Of a stretch of 64,000 nt of DNA, positions 18,044-27,762 are shown piece by piece; positions within the stretch are counted from its first letter, which is position 1, and every line of letters starts with the position of its first letter. The notes below the pieces were generated by a model, which saw only the letters and a program-made list of their open reading frames with translations, was not told where the DNA came from and ran no database searches. This DNA comes from Lysobacter sp. Root494 (GTDB taxonomy: Bacteria; Pseudomonadota; Gammaproteobacteria; Xanthomonadales; Xanthomonadaceae). The position numbers were made by a program, and so were the translations under genes. Location: contig NZ_LMFH01000006.1 of NCBI RefSeq assembly GCF_001427225.1, forward strand, positions 186,001-250,000, given 5' to 3'.

Positions 18044-20446
18044 ATGAAATTCAGCGAAAACTGGCTGCGCCAACACGTCACCACCAACGCCACGCGCGAT
18101 GAACTCGCCGCGACGCTGACGGCCATCGGCCTCGAGGTCGAAGACATGACCGTGCTCGGCCAATCGCTCGACGGCGTGGTCGTCGCGCAGATCGTCAGCG
18201 CGGAAAAACATCCCGAAGCCGATCGCCTGCAGGTCTGCCAGGTCGACACCGGCAATGGCACCGTGCAGATCGTCTGCGGAGCGCCGAATGCGCGCGCGGG
18301 CCTGAAGGCGCCACTCGCAACCGTCGGCGCGAACCTGCCCGGTGGCATCGCGATCAAGGCCGCGAAGCTGCGTGGCGTCGAATCGCAGGGGATGTTGTGC
18401 TCGGCGAAGGAACTGGGCGTCGACCCCGATGCATCCGGCCTCCTTGAACTTCCGGGTGATGCACCCATCGGCGCGAAGCTCGCCGAATACCTCGGCCTGC
18501 CCGACGCCACCATCGAGCTCAAGCTGACACCCAATCGCGCCGACTGCTTCAGCGTGCGCGGTATCGCCTACGACGTTGCCGCTGCACTGGAAAGCCAGGT
18601 GACATCGCTGGAGACAGCGCCAGTACCCCCGCAGAGCCAGGCCGTGCTGCCCGTCGAACTGGATGCGGGTGCCAAAGTGCCGCGCTTCGTCGGCCGCGTC
18701 ATCGATGGAGTGGATGCGGACATGCCGACGCCGGCATGGATGGCCGAACGCCTGCGCCGCAGCGGCGTGCGTCCGATCAGTTTCCTCGTCGACGTCACCC
18801 AGTACGTGATGTTGGAACTCGGCCAGCCAATGCATGCCTTCGACAAGGATGCGCTGCACGGTGCGGTCGTCGTGCGTCCTGCACGCGCCGGCGAAGAGAT
18901 CAAGCTGCTCGATGGCCGAACCGTGGCCCTCGATGATGACTTCCTTGTCGTTTCCGACAGCGAAGGGGGCAGGGCGGCGCGTGCCGTAGCGCTCGGCGGG
19001 ATCATGGGCGGCCACGACACCCGCGTCACCGATGCCACGCGCAACGTCTTCCTCGAAGCCGCGCACTGGGTGCCGTCCGCGATCATCGGCCGCAGCCGCA
19101 AGCTCGGCATGCACACCGACGCGGGGCATCGCTTCGAGCGCGGCGTCGATCCGGAACTGCCGCGCATCGCCGTGGAATACGCAACGAAGCTCATCCTCGA
19201 CGTGGCAGGGGGCGTGCCCGGACCCGTGATCGAAGCCGTGCGTGAGGCCGACCTGCCGAAGCCGCAGGTCGTCAGTCTGCGCCGCGAGCGCCTTGCGCGC
19301 GTGCTGGGCGTGCGCGTGGTCGACGTAGAAGTCGAACGCATCCTCACCGCGCTGGGCCTGGGCATCGAAACCATCGACGACGGCTGGCGCGTCACCGTGC
19401 CGACCCGCCGCTTTGACATCGCGATCGAAGAAGACCTGATCGAAGAGATCGCGCGCATTCATGGCTACGACAACATTCCAACCACGCTGCCGGCGGCTGC
19501 GTCGCGCCTGGTCGCGCCCTCGGAAACCCGCGTGGACGAAGCGACCGCGCGCCGGCAGTTCGCGGCACGCGACTATCTGGAAGCGGTGAACTACGCCTTC
19601 GTCGATGCCGACCTGCTGGCGAAGTGGCGTCTGACCGACGGCAATGTGCCGCTTGCGAATCCGCTCAGCGCGGAACTCGCGGTCATGCGCACCGCATTGC
19701 TCCCGGGCCTGGTGGCCGCGCTGAGCCGCAACGTCGTTCGTCAACAGTCGCGTGTCCGCTTGTTCGAGCTCGGCAATGTCTTCGCCGCAAATGGCACCAA
19801 TGCCCCGATCGAAACCCAGCGCATTGCGGCGGCCGCGTGCGGGGACGCACAGGGCGAGCAGTGGTCCGGGAAGTCGCATGCGGTCGGTTTCCACGACCTC
19901 AAGGGCGACCTCGACAGTCTTGCAGCCGCGGCTGGGGCGCAGCTCGAATACCGCCCTTCGCAGCCGGCGTGGGCCCACCCGGGCCGTTCGGCCGACGTGG
20001 TTCGTATTGATGGAAGCGGCGGCGCCGTGAAGCTCGGCTGGATCGGGCAGCTGCATCCCCGCCTGCAACGCGACCTGGATCTGGGCACCGACGTGGTCGC
20101 TTTCGAACTGGACCTCGCCGGGTTGCTGGCCCGCGCAGTGCCGAAGGCAGGCAGCCTCTCCCGCTTCCCGTCCGTCCGCCGCGATCTCGCGTTTGTCGTT
20201 CCCGAGAACACCCCTTGGGCAGCTGTCTCCGCGACAGTGAGACAGGCGGCGGGCGCGTCGCTGCGAGACCTCGTGCTGTTCGACCGCTACGCCGGCAAGG
20301 GCGTGGAAACCGGATTCAAGAGTCTGGCTATGGGCTTGATTCTGCAGGAAGAATCCCGCACCCTCACTGACCGCGACGTGGACGCGGCGGTGGCTTCGGT
20401 GACCGCCGCCCTGCAACAGGAACACGGCGCAGTCATTCGTAGTTGA
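18044..20446 (+). CDS. pheT: Phenylalanine-tRNA ligase beta subunit
   Basis: The protein has 800 residues. In order: the tRNA-binding OB fold (about 39-150, VVVAQIVSAEKHPEADRLQVC), B3/B4 editing domain (about 210-390), B5 domain (about 400-470), a catalytic-like core, and the C-terminal FDX-ACB anticodon-binding domain (about 705-800, SLSRFPSVRRDLAFVVP). It edits mischarged Tyr-tRNA-Phe. ihfA follows 12 nt later, so the two are co-transcribed. Confidence 0.97.
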   Translation: MKFSENWLRQHVTTNATRDELAATLTAIGLEVEDMTVLGQSLDGVVVAQIVSAEKHPEADRLQVCQVDTGNGTVQIVCGAPNARAGLKAPLATVGANLPGGIAIKAAKLRGVESQGMLCSAKELGVDPDASGLLELPGDAPIGAKLAEYLGLPDATIELKLTPNRADCFSVRGIAYDVAAALESQVTSLETAPVPPQSQAVLPVELDAGAKVPRFVGRVIDGVDADMPTPAWMAERLRRSGVRPISFLVDVTQYVMLELGQPMHAFDKDALHGAVVVRPARAGEEIKLLDGRTVALDDDFLVVSDSEGGRAARAVALGGIMGGHDTRVTDATRNVFLEAAHWVPSAIIGRSRKLGMHTDAGHRFERGVDPELPRIAVEYATKLILDVAGGVPGPVIEAVREADLPKPQVVSLRRERLARVLGVRVVDVEVERILTALGLGIETIDDGWRVTVPTRRFDIAIEEDLIEEIARIHGYDNIPTTLPAAASRLVAPSETRVDEATARRQFAARDYLEAVNYAFVDADLLAKWRLTDGNVPLANPLSAELAVMRTALLPGLVAALSRNVVRQQSRVRLFELGNVFAANGTNAPIETQRIAAAACGDAQGEQWSGKSHAVGFHDLKGDLDSLAAAAGAQLEYRPSQPAWAHPGRSADVVRIDGSGGAVKLGWIGQLHPRLQRDLDLGTDVVAFELDLAGLLARAVPKAGSLSRFPSVRRDLAFVVPENTPWAAVSATVRQAAGASLRDLVLFDRYAGKGVETGFKSLAMGLILQEESRTLTDRDVDAAVASVTAALQQEHGAVIRS

Positions 20447-20458
20447 GGGTTGCGAGCG

Positions 20459-20764
20459 ATGGCATTGACCAAGGCTGAAATGGCCGAACGGCTGTTCGAC
20501 GAAGTCGGGCTGAACAAGCGCGAGGCCAAGGAATTCGTCGACGCGTTCTTCGACGCGCTGCGCGAAGCCCTCGAGAACGGCCGCCAGGTGAAGCTGTCCG
20601 GTTTCGGCAACTTCGACCTGCGCCGCAAGAACCAGCGGCCGGGCCGCAATCCCAAGACAGGCGAGGAGATTCCGATTTCCGCCCGCACGGTCGTGACCTT
20701 CCGCACCGGCCAGAAGCTGAAGGAGCGCGTCGAGGCCTATTCGGGAGCGCAGCAGAATGCTTGA
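20459..20764 (+). CDS. ihfA: Integration host factor alpha subunit
   Basis: The protein has 101 residues. It starts [20 protein letters not shown] and has the DNA-bending arm with [12 protein letters not shown]. The start is the ATG 9 nt after an in-frame TTG; GAGGG about 10 nt upstream fits the ATG. IHF alpha pairs with the beta subunit to bend DNA at specific sites, including att sites of phage-like elements. Its last 8 bases overlap the next gene. Confidence 0.95.
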   Translation: MALTKAEMAERLFDEVGLNKREAKEFVDAFFDALREALENGRQVKLSGFGNFDLRRKNQRPGRNPKTGEEIPISARTVVTFRTGQKLKERVEAYSGAQQNA

Positions 20765-21113
20765 CCCCGGCAGCAACCGCGAACTCCCGCCGATCCCGGC
20801 CAAGCGCTACTTCACCATCGGCGAAGTCAGCGAGCTGTGCGACGTGAAGCCGCATGTGCTGCGCTACTGGGAAACCGAATTCCCGATGCTCAGCCCGGTC
20901 AAGCGCCGCGGCAACCGCCGCTACTACCAGCGCCACGAGGTGCTGATGGTGCGCCAGATCCGCGGCCTGCTGTACGAACAGGGCTACACCATCGGCGGCG
21001 CGCGCCTGCGGCTGGAAGGCGAATCGGCGAAGGAAGAGTCCGCGCTGAGTTCGCAGATCATCCGGCAGGTGCGGATGGAGCTGGAAGAGGTCCTGCAACT
21101 GCTGAAGCGGTAA
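20757..21113 (+). CDS. MerR-family regulator following ihfA
   Basis: The protein has 118 residues. A MerR-type HTH lies at about 17-85 ([22 protein letters not shown]) and a short helical dimerisation tail ends it. No metal-binding cysteines are seen beyond the HTH. A MerR-like gene directly after ihfA is widespread in proteobacteria, but its target is not established. It overlaps ihfA by 8 nt. Confidence 0.9.
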   Translation: MLDPGSNRELPPIPAKRYFTIGEVSELCDVKPHVLRYWETEFPMLSPVKRRGNRRYYQRHEVLMVRQIRGLLYEQGYTIGGARLRLEGESAKEESALSSQIIRQVRMELEEVLQLLKR

Positions 21114-21217
21114 TCCACACTGGTCGCACTGCGGCATGGTTGAACGGATTTTGTGGAAGCACTCCCGCGGCACGCTATACTTGCCGCCCGCGCAAAACGC
21201 GGAACAGCCAGAGTTTT

Positions 21218-21294
21218 CGGGGTATAGCGCAGCCTGGTAGCGCATCTGCCTGGGGGGCAGAGGGTCGTCGGTTCAAATCCGGCTACCCCGACCA
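21218..21294 (+). tRNA. tRNA-Pro (GGG)
   Basis: 77 nt with encoded CCA. Acceptor arms CGGGGTA/TACCCCG pair, and the anticodon stem TCTGC/GCAGA encloses CTGGGGG, giving anticodon GGG. Confidence 0.96.
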
Positions 21295-21308
21295 ATTCGA
21301 AGAACACG

Positions 21309-21338
21309 ACGCCCGGCCAACGCCGGGCGTTTTGTTTT
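21309..21338 (+). terminator. Terminator after tRNA-Pro(GGG)
   Basis: ACGCCCGG and CCGGGCGT form an 8-bp stem followed by TTTTGTTTT. Confidence 0.82.
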
Positions 21339-21451
21339 GCGGCACGTGAATGTGCCATTCGGATCAGGGCCCGACGCCACGGGCGCATGAACCTTCTTCG
21401 TGCTGCGATGTCGGAAAGCGATGCCGCTACGGCAACTACGGAGAACAACGG

Positions 21452-22456
21452 ATGCGTTCGAGGAAGATGATCGGCCTGATGCTCGGATACGTGCTCGCGA
21501 CGGCGGCCAGCGCGAATGAAGCTGCGGCACCCACGATCAGGCCCATCCGCGACGAAGCACCCATCGTGGTGACCGGGGCGCTCCCCGGCCCGGGAATGTG
21601 GAAAGTCTCGCGAAACGGGCACGTCATGCACGTCTTGGGGACCGTGTCGCCGCTGCCGAAACGGATGGAGTGGATCTCGCGCGATGTCGAACGCGTGCTC
21701 GCGCAATCGGGCGAAGTCGTTTTCGGACCGGGCTATGTCGTCGATACCGACCTCGGCTTCTTCGGCAAGCTGTCGCTACTGCCTTCGCTGATCGGCGTGC
21801 GCAAGAACCCCGACGGCAAACTGCTGCGCGACATGGTGTCGCCCGAGTCGTATGCGCGCTGGCTGGTGCTCAAGCAGCGTTACATCGGCCGCGACGGCGA
21901 TGTCGAAAAAATGCGTCCGATATTCGCCGCGAACGAGTTGTACGAAGCGGCGATCGAAGACAGCGGCCTCACCGGCAAGCGCATCGTTTCACCGGTGATC
22001 GAAGCTGCGATCAAGGAACACGGGATCAAGCGAACCGATCCGAAGGTCAAGGCCACGCTGAAGAATCCGAAGGCGGCGCTGAAAGAATTCCGCTCCGAGC
22101 CGCTCGGCGATCGCGAGTGTTTCGACAAGATGCTGGCGAACCTGGAAACCGACGTGACTCGCATGGCCGAACGTGCCAATGCCTGGGCAGTCGGCGATGT
22201 CGATTCATTGCGCAATTTGCCGTTGGGCGATCAGTACCAGGCTTGCCAGAAAGCCCTCACGCAAGCGTCGGTCGCGCAGAAGAACGGGCTCGGCAATTAC
22301 GAGGCGGAGGTTCGCGTGGCCTGGCTGTCTGCCGCCGAAAACGCAATTGCCAACAATGCGGTGAGCTTTGCTGTGCTGCCGATGTCGGAACTGTTGAAGC
22401 CGGATGGTTATCTCGCCGACCTGGAGGCGAGAGGCTATCTCGTTGAAGCGCCCTGA
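21452..22456 (+). CDS. TraB/GumN family protein
   Basis: The protein has 334 residues from an ATG with GGAGA 7 nt upstream; longer in-frame starts lack such a site. The first 20 residues are a probable signal peptide (MIGLMLGYVLATAASAN). The TraB/GumN signature follows: MWKVSRNGHVMHVLGTVSPLP and, at the C-terminus, an AVLPMSELL/GYLADLEARGY segment. TraB-fold proteins relate to TIKI metalloproteases, and GumN is linked to xanthan loci in Xanthomonas, but the function here is unknown. It probably acts in the periplasm. Confidence 0.85.
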   Translation: MRSRKMIGLMLGYVLATAASANEAAAPTIRPIRDEAPIVVTGALPGPGMWKVSRNGHVMHVLGTVSPLPKRMEWISRDVERVLAQSGEVVFGPGYVVDTDLGFFGKLSLLPSLIGVRKNPDGKLLRDMVSPESYARWLVLKQRYIGRDGDVEKMRPIFAANELYEAAIEDSGLTGKRIVSPVIEAAIKEHGIKRTDPKVKATLKNPKAALKEFRSEPLGDRECFDKMLANLETDVTRMAERANAWAVGDVDSLRNLPLGDQYQACQKALTQASVAQKNGLGNYEAEVRVAWLSAAENAIANNAVSFAVLPMSELLKPDGYLADLEARGYLVEAP

Positions 22457-22477
22457 ACTTCGGCGAAAGCCCGGAGT

Positions 22478-24007
22478 TCAGGCCGCGATGATTTCGAGCT
22501 GCATGCCCAGGCCAGCGATGTCTTCGGTTTCGCCGTAAAGGTCGGCCTTGACCAGCGGGCGCGCCTCCAGCCAACGCTTGGAGACGGTCAACGTCAGCTG
22601 GTTGCCATCGGCCTTCAGGTCCAGCCGCGGAATCTCGCCGTTCTCGTGCGAGCGATGCAATAACACCGCAAGACGGAGCAACGCGGCGCTGCGGCGCGCA
22701 GCGGCAACGAGGCGGTCCGGCACGGCTTCGAACGCCGACTTCGGAATGTTGCGCCGGTGCGTGCGGATGAGTGCGGCAAGAAACCGCTGCTGCTGTTGCG
22801 AGAAGCCGGCGATGTCGGAATGCTCGATCACGTACGAGCCATGCACGTGATACTGGCTGTGGGCGATTACCAGGCCCAGTTCGTGCAGGCGTGCGGCGCG
22901 CGCGAGCATGAGGCGGTCGTCGGCATCCAGCGACCAGCTCTTCGCGACCTGGTCGAAGAGTTGCAGCAGCGTGTGTTCGACACGCATCGCCTGCTTCTTG
23001 TCGATCGCGTAGCGCGACATCAGTGCATCGACGGACGAATCGCGCGGATCGTGCGCGCCGCCACGGCCGACCATGTCATGCAGGATGCCTTCGCGCATCG
23101 CCGCCTTGCTTACCTGCATGCGTTGCAGGTTGAGCGCGGTGAAGGCGGCTTCGAGCACCAGCACGCCGCCGGCGATGACCGGGCGGCGTTCGGACGAAAG
23201 GCCGGGCAGGTCTATGTCGTCGATATGGTCGGCCTGCAGCAGGCGATCGCGCACCTGCGGCAACGCTTCGGCGGTGACGGCGCCCTTGGTGAGTTTCATC
23301 GCGGCGCAGATTTCGCCGATGGCCTTGTTGGTTCCCGATGAACCGAGGACTTCATGCCAACCCAGTGCGCGATAGGTGCCGGTGAACTGCTGGAATTCCG
23401 CCGTGGCTTCCGTCAGGGCATCGCGCCACTTCTTCTTCGACAACTTGCCGTTGGGAAAAAAACGGCGCGTGCTCGCGATGCAGCCGAGTTGCAGGCTCTC
23501 GCGTTCGATCGCCTCGAAACCCGAGCCGATGATGCATTCGGTCGAACCACCGCCAATGTCGATGACCAGCCGCAGTTCACCCGGTTTGGAAGGCTGTGCA
23601 TGCGCAACGCCGAGATACACAAGGCGAGCCTCTTCTCGGCCGGACACGACTTCGATCGAATGGCCCAGCGCTGCTTCGGCCGGCACGAGAAACGACTGCG
23701 GTTGCGCCAGGCTGCGCACGCTGTTGGTCGCGATCGCGCGAATGCGCTGTGGCGGGATGTCCTGCACCCGTTGGCCGAAGCGTGCCAGGCATTCGATCGC
23801 GCGCTGGCGTACCGCGTTATCCAATCCACCTTTGGCATCGAGGCCTTCGGCGAGACGCACGGTTTCACGCAGGCGGTCGACGATACGCAGCTGCCCAAGC
23901 AGATAGCGCGCCACCACCATGTGGAAACTGTTGGAGCCGAGATCGACGGCCGCAAGCAGGTCGCCGTCTTCTAGGGGAAGGCGCGTGCTCGGGAAGAGGT
24001 CATTCAT
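22478..24007 (-). CDS. ppx: Exopolyphosphatase (Ppx/GppA family)
   Basis: The protein has 509 residues. The ASKHA ATPase-like core shows AAVDLGSNSFHMVVAR (phosphate 1) and LVIDIGGGSTECIIG (phosphate 2). A C-terminal HD-like helical half follows (about 310-509), as in Ppx. It removes terminal phosphate from polyphosphate, and some members cleave pppGpp. Last gene of the phoB-phoR-ppk1-ppx run, 112 nt after ppk1. Confidence 0.94.
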   Translation of the reverse strand: MNDLFPSTRLPLEDGDLLAAVDLGSNSFHMVVARYLLGQLRIVDRLRETVRLAEGLDAKGGLDNAVRQRAIECLARFGQRVQDIPPQRIRAIATNSVRSLAQPQSFLVPAEAALGHSIEVVSGREEARLVYLGVAHAQPSKPGELRLVIDIGGGSTECIIGSGFEAIERESLQLGCIASTRRFFPNGKLSKKKWRDALTEATAEFQQFTGTYRALGWHEVLGSSGTNKAIGEICAAMKLTKGAVTAEALPQVRDRLLQADHIDDIDLPGLSSERRPVIAGGVLVLEAAFTALNLQRMQVSKAAMREGILHDMVGRGGAHDPRDSSVDALMSRYAIDKKQAMRVEHTLLQLFDQVAKSWSLDADDRLMLARAARLHELGLVIAHSQYHVHGSYVIEHSDIAGFSQQQQRFLAALIRTHRRNIPKSAFEAVPDRLVAAARRSAALLRLAVLLHRSHENGEIPRLDLKADGNQLTLTVSKRWLEARPLVKADLYGETEDIAGLGMQLEIIAA

Positions 24008-24119
24008 GTGGACATGATCCCATGTTCATGCGCGTGCCCGGAATGCCTGGCGCGCTTCGTGGCAATGCGGGGGCATTCGCTTGCCACGATGGGACGGTTG
24101 CTTCCGGGGTCGTCAATCG

Positions 24120-26237
24120 TCAACTGCAGATCTTCGCCAGCAACGCGGCCTGCGCCGAATGCGGCGGCCCATCAGAAGCCTGCAACCGTTGGTAGCTCCC
24201 GTCCGAACGCAATTCCCATGCACTGACGTTGTCGGCGAGATAGTTGGCCAGTGCTTCGTCGAATACGCGGTTGGAAAGAGCGGGATCGATCAACGGGAAA
24301 GCGGTTTCGACCCGACGCAGGAGATTGCGTTCGAGCCAGTCCGCACTGGAACAGAACAGGTCGGGTGTTCCGTCGTTCGCGAACCAGTAGACGCGATGGT
24401 GCTCGAGGAAGCGTCCCACGATCGAACGTACGCGGATGTTGTCCGACACGCCCGGCACGCCCGGCCGCAGCGTGCATGCGCCGCGCACGATCAGGTCGAT
24501 CTGCACGCCAGCCTGCGACGCCTGGTAGAGCGCGCGGATCACCTGCGGTTCGTTGAGTGCGTTCATCTTGGCGACGATTCGCGCCGGCTTGCCCGCCTGC
24601 GCGTGTTTCGTTTCGCGGTCGATTCGCTTGAGCACGCCGGCATGCAGCGTGAAAGGCGATTGCAGCAGGCGCTTGAGCCTGATCACCGGCGCGAGGCCGG
24701 AAATCTGCTGGAAGATCTGGTGGACGTCGCTGCCGATATCCGCATCCGCCGTAAGCAGGCCGAAGTCGGTGTAAACACGCGCCGTGCCGCTGTGGTAGTT
24801 GCCGGTGCCCATGTGCACATAACGGCGCAGCTTGCGGCCCTCGCGACGCACGATGAGCAGCATCTTCGCGTGTGTCTTGTAGCCGACGACGCCGTACACC
24901 ACCTGCACGCCCGCATCCTGCAGGCGGTCGGCAAGGCCAAGGTTGGCTTCCTCGTCGAAGCGTGCGCGCAGTTCGACGACGACGGTGACGTCCTTGCCGT
25001 TGCGCGCGGCCTGGACGAGATGGTCGACGATCGGCGAATCCTTGCCGGTGCGGTACAGCGTCTGCTTGATCGCGAGTACGTTCGGATCTTCCGCTGCCTG
25101 CTTGATCAGCTCGAGTACGGGCGCGAACGAATCGAAGGGATGGTGGAGCAGCACGTCATGGTCGCCGACCATCTCGAACATGCCTTCGATGCCGGTGAGC
25201 ACACGAGGCTGGAAGATCGGGAACTTGAGTTCGGGCCGCTGCACCAGGTCGTACACCTGGATGACGCGATTGAGGTTGACCGGGCCGTTGATGCGATAAA
25301 CCGCGTTCTCCGGCAAGTCGAAGTTTTCCAGTAGCGTACGGACGATCGGCTTCGGACACTGCTCGGCGATCTCCAGCCGCACCGCGCGCAGGTAGCCGCG
25401 GCCGGCGAGTTCGTCGCGCAGCGCGAGTGCGATGTTGTCGACTTCCTCTTCGTCGACCATCAGTTCGGAATTGCGGGTGACGCGGAACTGATACGCGCCT
25501 TCGACCTTCATCCCGGGGAACAGTTCGTCGACGAAGGCCGACAGCACCGCTGACAGGAACACGAAATCGTGCGGACCGCCGGAAACTTCCTCCGGCAGCT
25601 GGATGATCCGCGGCAGCGAGCGCGGTGCGCGAACGATCGCCAGGTGGCCGGCCCGGCCGAACGCATCGCGGCCCTTGAGAACGACGACGATGTTCAGCGA
25701 CTTGTTGAGGATCTTCGGGAACGGGTGCGCCGGATCGAGGCCGAGCGGCGACAGCACCGGCATGATTTCTTCGCGGAAGTAGTTGCGAAGCCATTCGGTC
25801 TGCTTCTCGCTCCAGGCGTCGCGGTGCAGCACGCGCACGCCGGCTTCGGACAACGCGGGGCGCAGCACGTCGTTCCAGCATTCGTATTGCGCGGCGACGA
25901 GGTCGGCGGCGCGATCGTGGATGCGCGCGAGTACCGTCGCAGGCGCAAGGCCATCCGCCCCCGGTGCCAGGCCAAGATCCTGCGCGTGGCGCAGGGTGCC
26001 GGCGCGGATCTCGAAGAACTCGTCCAGATTGGTGCAGGAAATGCACAGGTAACGCAGGCGTTCGAGCAGCGGGATGTTCGCGTCCTGAGCCTGCGCGAGC
26101 ACACGGAAGTTGAAGTCCAGCTGCGAGAGTTCGCGATTGAAGTACAGCGACGTGTCACGCAGCCGGTCGATGTCGCTGCCGGCCTCGTTCGCTGCAGCGG
26201 GGGCCGCGTGGTTGGCCAGATCGGCGGCTGGTTTCAT
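24120..26237 (-). CDS. ppk1: Polyphosphate kinase 1
   Basis: The protein has 705 residues. The N-terminal domain starts YFNRELSQLDFNFRVL. The head domain and the two phospholipase-D-like catalytic domains follow, with the phosphorylated His in YKTHAKMLLIV and a second His near the C-terminus. It makes polyphosphate from ATP reversibly. Its start overlaps the phoR stop by ATGA, so it is coupled to PhoR translation and placed under phosphate control. Confidence 0.96.
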   Translation of the reverse strand: MKPAADLANHAAPAAANEAGSDIDRLRDTSLYFNRELSQLDFNFRVLAQAQDANIPLLERLRYLCISCTNLDEFFEIRAGTLRHAQDLGLAPGADGLAPATVLARIHDRAADLVAAQYECWNDVLRPALSEAGVRVLHRDAWSEKQTEWLRNYFREEIMPVLSPLGLDPAHPFPKILNKSLNIVVVLKGRDAFGRAGHLAIVRAPRSLPRIIQLPEEVSGGPHDFVFLSAVLSAFVDELFPGMKVEGAYQFRVTRNSELMVDEEEVDNIALALRDELAGRGYLRAVRLEIAEQCPKPIVRTLLENFDLPENAVYRINGPVNLNRVIQVYDLVQRPELKFPIFQPRVLTGIEGMFEMVGDHDVLLHHPFDSFAPVLELIKQAAEDPNVLAIKQTLYRTGKDSPIVDHLVQAARNGKDVTVVVELRARFDEEANLGLADRLQDAGVQVVYGVVGYKTHAKMLLIVRREGRKLRRYVHMGTGNYHSGTARVYTDFGLLTADADIGSDVHQIFQQISGLAPVIRLKRLLQSPFTLHAGVLKRIDRETKHAQAGKPARIVAKMNALNEPQVIRALYQASQAGVQIDLIVRGACTLRPGVPGVSDNIRVRSIVGRFLEHHRVYWFANDGTPDLFCSSADWLERNLLRRVETAFPLIDPALSNRVFDEALANYLADNVSAWELRSDGSYQRLQASDGPPHSAQAALLAKICS

Positions 26238-27607
26238 GGCAGGGCGGCTCTCACGTCGAAGGCATCCAGTGATTCGCGAGGGCGCACGCGTTCGGCGCCG
26301 AAGTGAGAGGAGAACGTGCTGCCGCGGCCGACTTCGCTGGTGATCTCCAGCCGGGCCTGGTGCAGGTTGAGTACGTGTTTGACGATCGAGAGTCCCAGGC
26401 CGGTGCCGCCGCTTTCACGCGAACGGCTGGTGGAAACGCGATAGAAGCGTTCGGTGATGCGCGGAAGATGTGCAGCGGGAATGCCGTAGCCGGTGTCGGC
26501 GACTTCCAGTATCACACCGGTATTTTTCGCGAGCGCGCCACTGCCCAGGCGCTCCGGTTTGTCGTTGCGAAAGCGGATGGTGATGTGGCCGCCTGCGGGC
26601 GTGTAGCGGATCGCATTGCTGACCAGGTTTGAGAACGCACTGTGCAGTTCCTTATTCGAGCCAAACAGATCGACGCCTGCGCTGTCTTCGACGCTGATGT
26701 CGTGCCGGCCCTGGCTCAACGCGACGGCTTCGCGGCGCAGCGTGTTGAGCATGGACGGCATCGCGACGATTTCCTCGTTCGCTAGATGGTCGGCCGATTC
26801 AAGGCGCGACAGCATGAGCAGGTCTTCGACCAGTTGCGTCATGCGCTGCGATTGGCGCTGCATCTCGGCGAGCATCGGCGCCCAGTCCGGATGCTCGGTT
26901 GGATCGAGCATGTCGAGATAACCGTGCACGACGGTCAGTGGCGTGCGCAATTCGTGCGAGACGTTGGCGACGAAATCGCGGCGCATCTGTTCCAGCTGCA
27001 GCAGCCGGGTGACGTCGCGCGCGACCAGCAGCCACAGGTTTTCGGAATACGGAATCAGGCGCAGGCTGAGGGTCAGTGTGGTGTTCCAGGGCGACGTGAC
27101 TTCGAGTGGCTCGGCGTTGCGGCCGGCCGCCAGCCAGTGCGAGAGCTGCAAGGGCTGCAGGCGATCGGCGATCGGCGCGTTGATGTCCTCCGGATGCCGG
27201 AGGTGCAGCAGGCCGTGCGCGGCTTCGTTGAACCACTGGATGCGCTGGCTGTTGCGGTCGACCACGACGATCGCGTCGGGCAGCGCCGCGGCGGCCGCGC
27301 GATACGCACGCAGCATCTCGATCAGGCGGCGCTTGCGCGCGCGCATTTCCTGTTGGCCGCGGTGCAGCAGGCGGTCGAGTTCGTTCCACGTGCCTTCGCC
27401 CAGTGGTGGCGTGTGACGCTGACGCGCGGTAAGCCGCGTCAGCAGCCTGCGCAGGCGCCAGTAGTGCCAGGCGACCACACCGAGCGCAGCGAAAGTGAGC
27501 ACCTGCCACGGACGCTGGATCAAAATGCCGATCAGCGCCGCCGCCAGCAGGATCAGGGCGAGCTGACCCAGGGTTCGGAACCAGGCGGAGCGGGCGCGGG
27601 GCGGCAT
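26234..27607 (-). CDS. phoR: Phosphate regulon sensor histidine kinase PhoR
   Basis: The protein has 457 residues. Two N-terminal TM segments (about 10-50) are followed by a PAS-like domain (about 95-205), then HisKA with the phospho-accepting His in ANVSHELRTPLTVVHG. The HATPase has an N box (AFSNLVSNAIRYTP) and G boxes (VADTGYGIP, GGTGLGLSIV). The short periplasmic part fits PhoR, which senses phosphate through PstSCAB/PhoU. It follows phoB after a 155-nt gap without a gene. Confidence 0.95.
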   Translation of the reverse strand: MPPRARSAWFRTLGQLALILLAAALIGILIQRPWQVLTFAALGVVAWHYWRLRRLLTRLTARQRHTPPLGEGTWNELDRLLHRGQQEMRARKRRLIEMLRAYRAAAAALPDAIVVVDRNSQRIQWFNEAAHGLLHLRHPEDINAPIADRLQPLQLSHWLAAGRNAEPLEVTSPWNTTLTLSLRLIPYSENLWLLVARDVTRLLQLEQMRRDFVANVSHELRTPLTVVHGYLDMLDPTEHPDWAPMLAEMQRQSQRMTQLVEDLLMLSRLESADHLANEEIVAMPSMLNTLRREAVALSQGRHDISVEDSAGVDLFGSNKELHSAFSNLVSNAIRYTPAGGHITIRFRNDKPERLGSGALAKNTGVILEVADTGYGIPAAHLPRITERFYRVSTSRSRESGGTGLGLSIVKHVLNLHQARLEITSEVGRGSTFSSHFGAERVRPRESLDAFDVRAALP

Positions 27608-27762
27608 GGGTCAGGGCCGTGATTCGATGATTCGAGGTTCGCTCCGAGGAGCCGTCATCCCGAGCGTAGCGAGGGTCCTGCGATTGTTCCACCGCCGGAG
27701 GACGGCACTTTGCTGCCGGTATCGCTTTCGCCGATCGGTTGATGCAATTCCCGGCCCGACTT

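Noticed and set aside
18026-20803. A very long open frame on the minus strand across pheT and ihfA
   Set aside because: It is an antisense shadow of high-GC genes with strong codon bias; no ribosome-binding site or recognisable domain, and pheT on the plus strand is unmistakable.
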